DNA of 64,000 bases, taken from assembly GCA_963971305.1 (NCBI GenBank), contig OZ020306.1, positions 39,081,512 through 39,145,511 on the forward strand, given 5' to 3'. Shown here one piece after another: positions 10,901 through 22,900 of this stretch. The position numbers and the translations under genes were made by a program. Source of the stretch: Arcuatula senhousia. Taxonomy: Eukaryota; Mollusca; Bivalvia; Mytilida; Mytilidae. Under the pieces are notes generated by a model, which was not told the DNA's origin, searched no databases, and saw nothing but the letters and a program-made list of their open reading frames with translations. Within the stretch, counting starts at the first letter, position 1. The number at the start of each line of letters is the position of its first letter.

Positions 10901-13900
10901 TAAAAACACATGGTTTTGACAATAAATTGTCATTCAAAATAGCCTACTAATGAAGAAACAAACATTAGTTGTTGTCTCAAGTGTCAGAGGATGGAGAAAA
11001 AATTCTGTTTAAATGATAGGAATTTAGTGTGACTTGACAGAGTTATCTCCCTTAGATTCAAATTTTATATGCATTTCAACCAAAATATATCTCAAATTAC
11101 TTATAGGATAATTAATTGGGTCGAGTGAATAACCAAAATATGATCACGAGTCGGTGAACGCATACAGATTTATACGAGTGCGCGGAACTTGTTCCGCGCA
11201 CGAGTTAAATCTCAGTGCGTTCCCGCACGAGTGATCATATTTTGGTTATTCATGAGACCTAATTGATTATCGTATTTATTACATAGATAAAATGCCGCTA
11301 TTTAATAGTTTTTAATAAATTTATTTGAATGGCGTATGAATTTAGACCGCAGGAGTCATGCCGACAACGCAATACAATTCACGACGTCATAATTGAGTTT
11401 GACCGGAAAGGACGCAAGTGTGAAAATATTTTTGTTATTTCACATTGTGAATTTACCAGATTTTATTTCATTGGGAAAAATCGGTATTTCATATGCATCT
11501 ATGTAATAATGACTTTTAAAAAAAGTGTCAATGCATTTTTTGTTACTTTTTAAGCATTTTGAACAGTTTTTTTAAGTCAAACTCATGTTTTTTTTTAATC
11601 ATGATTCACCCATTGCTTGATTCTTACTGAGAATGGCACTTAAGTTAAAATCAAAATCAAAACTTTTGTTAAATTCACTTGTAGACATGTGAGGAGATGG
11701 TGAACCTATTAAGTGTAATAGACAATCAAGTTATCCCCCTTCATGGAAGTGGGGGTATTGGTAACTGTTCAACCGTTATCAAGGGTACTACAGAGTATTG
11801 GAGCTGTTTCAGAAAGGTCACATTTTCTTCAATGAGAGCAAAATGGTGGTTCATAGCTCTCAGTAATTGTGCTTCAACGGTAAGATTTATAGCAATGCTA
11901 TTGATTACGTGTTATTTACTTAGGCAGTGTGAGTTCCTGTCAACAAAAACGTGTCTTGATGGCCTGATTGTCATTAGATTCATCCACTATCTGCCTACGG
12001 ATTTTGATTTACAAATAAAACCTGTCCACCTGCCTTACATGCAGGTTGAGGGTTTACTCTGCTAAAAAAATGAGTGTGCTCTGAACTCTTATGTGTTAAA
12101 AAGGGTGTTAAATAAGATCAACCAACTTTTAAAAGTAACTTAAGGATAGATAGAAATCCTCAAAGGCTCACATTTCTACATGGGTAATATTCTCTTTTTG
12201 AAAATTAGAGACCAATAAAGAGTTTGATTTTAGATGCAACAGAAAAATTAATATTTTGAAGTATAGAGATCTTCAAAGAGTGCTAAAAAGTCTTCAAAAA
12301 ACTGATAGGCTCCAATCCTATTATTTCTTACATATTCAAATAAAAATATTGGTATAAGTCAATATGCACTTTAGTACGGTACAAAAGATAGATTGTCAGA
12401 TATGAGTAGAAAAATAGCTACTAGTATATATTCTTTTTCAAAATATTGTATTTGTAGAGCCCAGTTCTTCATTTGTTTCTAATTGTTCTGTTACAACCCG
12501 TCCGATTTAACTATGGACTTTCGATTGTAGCGTAAAGTAGAGCTTGCGAACACAACAATAAAAATTTACGTCGTCATGATTGGCTGATTACTAAGATACT
12601 TTTTAAAAAATCACGTGGTTATCCATAATGGGTCGTGCAAACATTAAATCTGATTGGATATTGGTGAATTGATTGTGTTTTCCTACTATGACGAGTTGCG
12701 GTTTTTGTTACCGATTGGCTTGTTCATGATGATGTAAATTTTCATTGTTGTGTTTACACACTTCAATCGAAAGTCCATAGTTGAATCGGACGGGTTGTAC
12801 AATGATATTGTATTACAGAATGGGCTAGAGATGACTTACAGTCTACACATGATGAATGGAGAAGAAGATGAACTTCTAAAACATGAAAACTCTGCTGATC
12901 AATTCTGTATGTCCATAGAGATATTTTCATTAATAGAAAATAATGAGATGTGGAATAAGTGTACGCGAAACAACCCACAATTAAAAGGCAATTTAGAAAA
13001 ACCACAATGGACAACCGCCAGCAGCCTTCAACGAGGCCATTTGGCACTGCTTGTGGTTCTGCAATTGGCCCATGGTCTAAATAAAATGCATATAATTCAA
13101 ATCCAGCCCTGAAATAGTCACAGATAGACCCCCTTCTTAAACAAGGAACAGAAAACCTAAAAAAGACTAAGTATTAGAAATAGAGTAAATTTGATATCTA
13201 TAGCTATACATGTTTTAATGTTACATATTGTATTTAAAGAGTTCAGATAACTTTTTCTGGAGCTGGGACATGTATATATATACCAAGTAAGGTATCTCAC
13301 ATTTCAATCAAATTGTATTCCATTTTCAGATGTATTACCTGTCATTATAACATTCTTTATAATCTACATGGGACTAGGAGCATTATCCAGTGCAGTCGGA
13401 TGTAAGTAGCTTATTGAGACTTCTTTCTCCTTAACTGATATAAGATATGTGTAGCATGAGATGAAATGAATAAATTATGATGGTATTAAAATGAGAATGC
13501 AGAAATTAACATGAAAAATAACAAAATCTATATAGTTTCACCAGCCTGAAAGCCATATGTAATGAAGAAGCAATGAGGCACCGATTGGGCATTCTATTGT
13601 CAAAAGTCCTAAAGGGCAACGACAAAACCAGTAAACACAAATAAAAACAGCATGAGGACATATAAAAAACAAAAAACACAAAATCAACCTTACGGAAATC
13701 ATCTATGGAACTCGAGTTGTAACAGATGTCTGGATGTCAGGTGCTCGAGAAGATTAAGGTTCTAAGACACAGTTTGGTTTTGTTAACAACTTGTTAACAA
13801 GTTAGTTTTGGAGAGTGACATCCTAGAATTTTGAAAGTAAAATACATATGTCGAATTTAAGAAGCTGTAAATTAAGAATGCCTTTTAATATAGTAATGAC

Positions 13901-16900
13901 AATGTGCTATGTGCTTAACTGTTAGGGAATCTTTCAAAGATAATCTTTTTGACAAAATATAGAAATATTCAAAAAAACGGAAGTTTAGCGTCCCCTCTCC
14001 GGCATTGTGTTATTTCTATTTTTCCAGTCTTTAGAACGTTTTTTACTTTTAATAAACATCCAGGTTCATGTTCTTTCAGAGCAAGTATACCACTATAGTG
14101 GATTAAGTGCAGGTTTGGGTCCAATCTAGGCTTGAATTATGGGGAAAATTTGTAAATTTTAGTGTTTTTTCATATATAGTTTGTTTTCGGAGTTATTGGT
14201 TTGTAATGAAAAAAAAAAATTTTGCAAGTAACAACTAACCGGTAGATAATCTATGGAATATTAGGAATTCAACAATGTATGATAAGTGTTTATATGGTTA
14301 TATATAGTTTTAGAATAGTTGTTGGTAGAAGCACATGTGTTGCAAAGCTATGAACGTTTCTGACGTTTAACCTTGAAGTGTGTTGCACTACATAAGCTTA
14401 TCCTGTCTGCTTTAGCACACCCATTGTGCTGCCAATTTCCAATTCAGTGTGTCCAATCTAATAAAGGAAGACAAAACAAAACCCCATGACAAACCAACAT
14501 CAGTGCACTCATCTGAGAGATAGAAATCCCATATTTGTTAATGAGTGCATGATGTCCACAGTAAAATTTCTTGAGTAAAGACGGCAACTAAGGAGCAACA
14601 TAACCTTTGTTAGCAACTTTTGTGTCAAATGTGCTCCTCTGCTAAGGAAATTGATGTAATTCCCACCAGCTAATATTTGATAATGTGGAATTAATTATTG
14701 TTCTGTTACACTTACATAAGTATCATAAATTGTGTATATGTATAACAACAAACTGTATTAAACATTTGGTGCTAAAAAGGTAAAATTCATAATACCTTAT
14801 GGATAACTGGTTAAACACTTCATCAAGTTCCCACTTTGTAATTATCAAAAACAACTTTCACACCTGCATGGGATTTGGTTAATCATTTACCAGTTTGGGG
14901 GCTTTGGAATTGCCCTGTCGGTATGTCCACATATCTAGTAAGGGCAACTACTCTTACCTTGCTTGATGGATTTTAATGTAGCTTAAGATGAAAGAAAAAC
15001 ATCAATTAGAAGTGTGCATAAAGAAATTTCATTGTTCTTTGAAATCATTCAGGGGAGATAATAAGACTTCATTTTTTTTATTTGCAATATTATAGTTCAA
15101 TGTGAACAGTGTAACCTTTTGTTAGCTTGTTGACAGTATTTCTTACTTAAGCTACTTTGTGATGTATAAACAATTGACAAATTATATTTTTCAGATGTTC
15201 TGTCTACCCAGCAACTTTTCCACACTACTTATAAGATGTATATCTGCTCAATATATACCAACTGTTTTGGTCTGTTTATTCTTGTTATTGGATGGGGGAA
15301 GTATGTCAACACTGGATATGAAGAGATAGGGGCGTGGCTTGCAGGTTTGTTTTACTTTGATTAGAAAACTATTTTGATATAAAGTTTTAGAAGGACTGAC
15401 AGCTTTTATGATATTCTTATAACAATATAATTGGCCTTGTATAAGAATTGCTGTCAGAGAAATTAATCATAATCTTGAGTTCACATTTCCTTGGAAATAA
15501 TGACAAAAGAATTGTTTGATTGTTTATGAAATTGTTGATATCAGATTTTTATTTTAAAGTCTTCAGCATTATGTTGAAAATGTTGCAAATCCTTTACAAG
15601 TCATCCTTCAGCTTCGCACAATTGTCTGTCACTGTTGTTCAGGAAAGTGCTTGCTCTTTGTATATTGTACTTAGCTTCATGGGTATAATAGCAAGCACAG
15701 CTCATAGCTGGGAGCTCTACAGTATTTGTTCCCACTAAATATTTGCCTAATGCTGAAATTGATTTTTAATGGTCTGGATATGCTTCTCAAAGTTACAAGT
15801 GTAGAGTGAATTTTAAAAAATACCTTTCTAAAAATACAATATGTGTTTTTAAACATAGATTTTTGTTTTTAATTGTGGGGCAAATATTTACTAGCAAAGC
15901 AATTTATTTGAACTTTTCATTTATTTATGTTCACTGCATTTCAATGAAGTAAATATTGACTTCATGATAATTCATAAGTTGGAGCAAAACATCACACACT
16001 CATAAAATCAACCAAAATGTTACCCAAGGTCCAAAGCTCTCAAAAACAGCGACTGACAGTCAGTAAAGTATCTATTCAGACAGTGTCTCAGTTTGCCAAA
16101 AATCAATTTGGAATATTTGAAAGAAGTTTCTATGATTATCCAGTTTATACAATCGTCCGTTTCCCCCTTTTTTCCTTTCAAATAAAGTAAATTGAATTAT
16201 AATGCTGTGCTGGCAGCTAGGCAATGCCTAAATCATATTATGGTTTAAAGCAATTTTATGCCTGTTACTTGGAACACAGGTCATTCATCTTCACAGAAGA
16301 CCACAATTCTTGTAAAAAAAAAGAAATATTCCATACATTATTATATCAAGTTCTTGTCATTTGTGTGTCGATTTGAACAGCATGGCATTGTATTAAAACT
16401 TTATATTTCTTCTTATTGTCATGACTAAATTTTATCATTAAAAAACCTTTGTCTTTTTTCAGGCAGACTATTCCAAGCTATTAGTGATATTATATTTGTC
16501 TTGATGCTAATTCTGATGTCCAATGGTTATACTATAGTCAGAGGAAAACTCTCCACTCCCCTCTACATAGCCATGGGGGTGTTCTTCACACTTTTTGCAC
16601 TTGTATATGCAATACTATTTGTTTATGAAGCAGAGGTGAGTGTCTGGTTTAAAATTCAAACAAACTTTTGAAAATTTCTTGCTAAATAACCAACAGGTCT
16701 TGACAAATGAAATAAGCAAGGCAACTTATACAAAAGATTTGTTGTTAATACTCCTTTACAATGTACCATCTTTACTATGCTTGTAAGTGCAACCATTCCA
16801 TGACCACTGAAATTTATAAATGACATTTTACATTTTCAAAGTCAATGATAAGATTGTCACCAAATTGCCAAAAGGGATAAAATCTATTTATAGCTGCATA

Positions 16901-19900
16901 GTAACTTTGTTAAATAACAGCATTTAAATGCTCTTCAAGTACAGTACAAAACAAATGAAAATATCATAAGCATAGGTGTTAACCTTTTCGGACTCCAATG
17001 AGGGAGATCTCCCTGAAACCAGTTTTAATTTCAGGGAGATTTTGGGTAGCAACATTTTTGTCTTAAAAATTGCGTGCATATGAATAACCCAGGCACTGAT
17101 ATTGTGTAATATCACCTGTAATCATGGTAATAGATTAAATATATCTATTATATTTTCTTTTGGTTCAGACATGTCAGAGAATCATACTTTATATTGAATG
17201 TATTTAATTTCTATACATTCATTTCATTAAGCTACAGACTCTACTAAGAGTAAATGAATACAGTAGGGAAAGCTTTTCTTTTTCTAAAAATTAGGTATTT
17301 AAGGCAAAGTCTTTGGGTAAATTTGAATTCAAATAAAGCACAGCAAATTTAAAGGTGTTTAAAATGTTCATATGATCAAACTTATAGCCTAAATCCTTTC
17401 TTTTTGTGCACTTTTGTTTCATTTCTTAAAAGTGATAAATAGATTCCATAAAGAAAGGGAAGTAATTTTGGTAATTGTTTCATTATTCCTAGTTTCTCTC
17501 CCCCTTACTATGTTACCCCCAATCTATAATTTTTCAATGGAGATCGTAATTTTCAAATGATTTTAACACTCTCTGTATTCATTCAAAGTGTGGATGCAAT
17601 AAATATGTCACCCAGCAGATATAATTGGATTAAATTTCAACTCATTTATTGTTCTCAACTCACTAATTAACACTAGTTCGTGAGTTTTGATAACACTGAC
17701 AGGTAAACATTGGACAGATTATCGACGTTCAATCAGCTGATTGAGTAAATTCGTTGGTTGTTTCTTAAACTTATAAAAAGGAAAGGAAAGAATGATTATG
17801 GGACAAAAAAATGTAAAATTACGGGAGATTATGCGGGAGGGTATTAAAAGTCGGGAGTTAAGTGTCTCCCGCTCGGGAGTAATTTATTTCTCGGGAGATA
17901 GCTTAAATTTTCGGGAGGCTCCCGCAGGATTCGGGAGGGTTAACACCTATGATCATAAGGTAAAAAAAATCATGAATTCAAAATGTAGAAAATTGTGATT
18001 GAAAATGATAAAAGCAGCACAAGTGTTTTCAGTTTACTTTGCATTTAGATATCAGTATCACAAACAATCTTCTCGCTCTGTTGTCTATATAAAAAAAATG
18101 CATCTGAGCGAAAAAAGCTTAGGTAAAAAATTTTGATATTCTGCCCATGGCCTGACCTTTATTTAGAAAACTACTTATCTCTACTTTATTTTTCCCTAGG
18201 TATTTGATCCAGGAGAAGTATTATATATCTACGAGAGTCCAGCTGGTTATGGACTGATAGCTTTACGTCTGGTCGGATGGACATTCTTCTGTGTATCTCT
18301 TATCATAAACATTGTCACACATTCCAGAAAAGTCTGGTTCTACATTCCTTTCTTTATTTATTATACAATATGGTAAGTTTATAAGGCCGTCAGAATGGGG
18401 GTGCATTTTGTATACTGGTGCCCCCTTTTGGCCAAAAAACATAATGAAGAAAACTCTAAAATGCACCAAAAAACCACCAACATGGATCCAATTTCAGAAA
18501 ATTTTCTTTATCTGGTGGGATGGTTCCCCTTCTAGACCCTGCCTTGCACTCCCTTTTCCAGAAACCTGATAATCGCCTTGGTATGAAGTTCATAGAATAC
18601 TGAAGGTCAAAACTTCATAAAACTGTGCACAAGGATTAAATCTTCCTAATTCCTAAACAATTATCTGTCAAAAGGGGAGGGATATTACAAAAATCTTATT
18701 AATGTCTTGTAGTCCATTGCAAAGACACAAATTTCACACTTAGTAACATGTTAATAGCTTTGGCAAAATTGCTGAAGAAAGATCTAACCATGTGGAAGTT
18801 TTTTTGACATGTTGAAATCTTAAAACTTTTATGAGTTGAAATAGAGCAACTCATAAATATAACACAATAAAATCTTATAGAAACTTATGGTTGTCATAAC
18901 TGTCTCGCATTCACTCATTATTGACTCTGAAAGAACAAGTAGCAGAATATTAAATAGAGAAAAATGAACTCTTCTAAGGATTTTCCAATGCATTATGTTC
19001 TTTACTCAATTAATTTCAAAATGCGTGTTATTTGTATTTCATTAACTTATAGGGTCTTTCTATGGACCTTTGGATCAGAGTATAAATTCTTTCTCTTTTC
19101 AGGTTCTGGGCTGGTCCTATAACCATACTTATAGCTATGTTTGTTATAGACCTGTGGGTTAGAGAACAAACAGTTGTGGGCGTGTCAAATTTTGTTACCC
19201 TGTGTGGTCATGTATTTTTCTTGGTAAGTCATGATATTTATCCACCCTTATAGCTTTATGTTTTAAAATATTAGAAAAAAATCTTATAATGATATTTCTC
19301 TGACTCATAATAAGTATCCAAGTGGTTAAAAATGCACTGGCAAATTTAAAATTAAACTTTGATGTGAGTTTTCCATCCATTTCATGGGATCAACAGATTC
19401 TCCTTCAGAAAAGGTTGTGGAACAAATAATTTATCCACCCTAAGACAGTTATTTTTTTAGCTCACCTGACCCGAAGGGTCATGTGAGCTATTGTCATCGT
19501 TAAGCGTCCGTCGTCCGTCCGTCGTCCGTCGTCCGTCGTCTGTCGTCCGTTAACTTTTCTTCAAAGATCTTCTTCTCTGAAACCACTGAAGGGATTGCAT
19601 TGATACTTGGTATACATGATCTTTAGGATGTCCTCTACCAAGTTTGTGAATTATATACATATCGACCAACCAACATGGCCGCCGTTGCTAAAAATAGAAC
19701 AGGGGGGTCAGACCATTGTTTTTGGCTTATAACTCAAAAAGTATAAGAGATAGAGAAAATCCGAAGCAACCTTCCTTGTTCAGCATCAAAAGCTCTACGA
19801 ATCTCTCCATTGAGTCGAAGTTGTGAAATGACTCCTTATAGGAGTTATTGCCCTTTAATCATCAAATTTGACCATTTTTGCAGTTTTTGGACAATATCTT

Positions 19901-22900
19901 GAAAACCGTTAGAGCTAGAGGAAAAGTTAGCATTGCAAAATTGTTTAGCTCATTGAGATCTACAAAAATGATTTCAGGGTCTAAATTGTCAGATCGGCCG
20001 TTTAAGAGTTATTCCCCTTTAACTGTTTTTTCCATTAATTTACACTGATTTTCAAAAATCTTCTTCTCTAAAACTACTGAAGGGATTTCATTGATACTTG
20101 GTATACATGATCTTTAGGATGTCCTCTACCAAGTTTGTGAATTATATACATGTGGACCAACCAACATGGCCGCTGTTGCTAAAAATAGAATAGGGGGGTC
20201 AGACCATTGTTTTTGGCTTATAACTCAAAAAGTATAAGAGATAGAGAAAATCCGAAGCAACCTTCCTTGTTCAGCATCAAAAGCTCTACGAATCTCTTCA
20301 TTGAGTCGAAGTTGTGAAACGACTCCTTATAGGAGTGATTGCCCTTTAATCATCAAATTTGACCATTTTTGCAGTTTTTGGACAATATCTTGAAAACCGT
20401 TAGAGCTAGAGGAAAAGTTAGCATTGCAGAATTGTTAAGCTCATTGAGATCTACAAAAATGATTTCAGGGTCTAAATTGTCAGATCAGCCATTTAAGAGT
20501 TATTCCCCTTTAACTGTTTTTTTTCCATTAATTTACACTGATTTTCAAAAATCTTCTTCTCTTAAACCACTGAAGGGATTGCATTGATACTTGGTATACT
20601 TGATCTTTAGGATGTCCTCTACCAAGTTTGTGAATTATATACATGTCAACCAACCAACATGGCCGCCGTTGCTAAAAATAGAACAGGGGGGTCAAACCAT
20701 TGTTTTTGGCTTATAACTTAAAAAGTATAAGAGATAAAAAAATCGGAAGCAAATTTTTTTGTTCAGCATCAAAAGGTCCTTACAGTAGTTATTGCCCTTT
20801 AACTGTTTTTTCTATTAATTTAAACTGATTTCCAAACATCTTCTCTGAAACCACTGAAAGGATTGTTTTGCAACTTTGTATACTTGAAAGTTTGTGAAAT
20901 TTATTCAAACTTTGGCATAAGAGATCAGGTGAGCGATTCAGGCTCCTGGGAGCCTCTAGTTTTATATTCAACATGTGAGCCTTAAAGGCATATTGTCTAC
21001 GGCAAACTCATTTTTTTTACCCCTCAATTTTTTGGTGTCAATTAGACCGAAATGCAATAAAATGAATATTGAAAAACAAATTTGCTACAAATTTTGCCTC
21101 AAAAGTAGTTTATTTTGATCAAAATAGCTCGACAATATTGATTGATATTTTATTTACCTGCACTACGTCACATTGACACAGATTTAGACTGAGTAGTTTT
21201 AACATGGACACTAAGCGGAATCTCGAGTTTTGTCCCCGAATACATTGATATGTTGAAAAAATACCGATATTTTTCGTGTTTACCTTTTAAATAACATTCA
21301 AAAATTAATACAGGCAATAATTGTCAGTTTTATTCATTAAGTAGCTCTAATATTCGGTTGCCGTTTAAATTTTCTTCCGAGCTAAAACTTCGAGAAACAG
21401 ATTATGCACCACGTGCAAGAACTATTGAAGTTTTTAATCAAAGAAAGTATAGTGCGCATGCTTACAGCTCATCTACATCTCATGAATATGAATTTTTGTA
21501 AAGCTTTACAAATATTATTCATTTTTCAAGTTTTAAAGTAATAAAGAACCCTAGTGGTATTTTGAAAGTTTGTATCTTTCTAAATAAACAAAACGAATAG
21601 TCTGACGACAATTTTTTGGTTTTACAAAAAAATATTTTTTCGTAGACAATATGCCTTTAATGAGTTTTGGAAAAAAAAGTCAAAGTTTGGATAAAAACAT
21701 GCATAGTACAACAGTTTTCCTAATATTTTTTGTACAATAAGTATGGGGGCATATAGAGTTTAACTAAATTCATCTTTTTGTCTGTCCATTTCTCCTTAAT
21801 TATTTCATTAAATCTTGGTGTTTGAAGTTGATTTTTCTCGTTGCAACAATGGTCATTATGCCTCATGGACATATTCTTGTTTCTCAATAATGAACCCTCA
21901 GGCAAACTACCCTAGAAGTTTTTAATATACAATTATTATGAAAAATTTTCTCAGTTAAGAAAGGGTCTTTCAAAGATACTGGTACATGCATTTAAAAAGT
22001 ATTCATGCTTATGCATTATGTGTTTCAAATCAATTTTCATGTTGACAAATCAGGTTAACATATGATGACTTGAATTATCTCTCTTTGAACTAATGCCGAA
22101 ATGTTTCATTTCTATTTCAGCTCCTTACAAGACCAGGAACAGCTAATAAAAATTTTCCTTATCATATAAAAACTACACAAGTAAGTACATGTACTCATAG
22201 TTTTGCAGGTGAACAGTATTAATTTTTGGCTTGTCAGTGGCGGATCCAAGGGGGGGGGGGGTCCTGGGGTCGGAATCCACCTTTCCTCCGAAATTTTTTA
22301 ATTTTTGTGTAGATTTTCAGCAAAATTGGTCTGGAACCCCCCCCCCCCCCCTTTCTCCTTTGGCACACAGCTAATTTGTTTAATAAGTTCCTTATTCAAA
22401 TTTCTATACATTTTAAACCTGTAAACACTGAACACCTGTGTATCCCAAATGCATTAAGTTTCACTAAATTGAATACTGCATAGTGATCTACACTATTTTT
22501 CATGGATTTTCATTGACAGTGAAAACAGAAAAAAAAATAAGTAGTAGTAGTATTGTAAAATAGGAAGTCCTATCATTCAATCATTAAATGAGAACAATGG
22601 AAAAAAAGCAATTCAACATATTGCTATATACTAACATGACACCAACATTTTTGAACATCTTTTCTGTTTTATTAGAACTAATATATTTATATTTCTGTCA
22701 TGGTTATTTCTACAGCTGTGTGTGTGGCAGAAGTGATGTAAAACTGTAAACACCTGATATTTTGCTTTGTTCTTGCAAAGATTGGTTTTCCTGCTATATG
22801 CCAATAAAAAATCTGACATTTGGTGTAACTTAAACCTTGCAAATGGTTTCAATACAGAAAACATGAAAATTAAACCGTATGTAAGTATCCATTTAACATT

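Noticed and set aside
11697..12065. 122-codon frame presented as a gene
   Set aside because: Its first part is TMEM145 exon 4 (11685-11879); the remainder is intron read-through past a good donor.
12750..13112. 120-codon frame around TMEM145 exon 5
   Set aside because: It starts inside the MITE and continues past the GTATGT donor; only 12819-12906 is exon.
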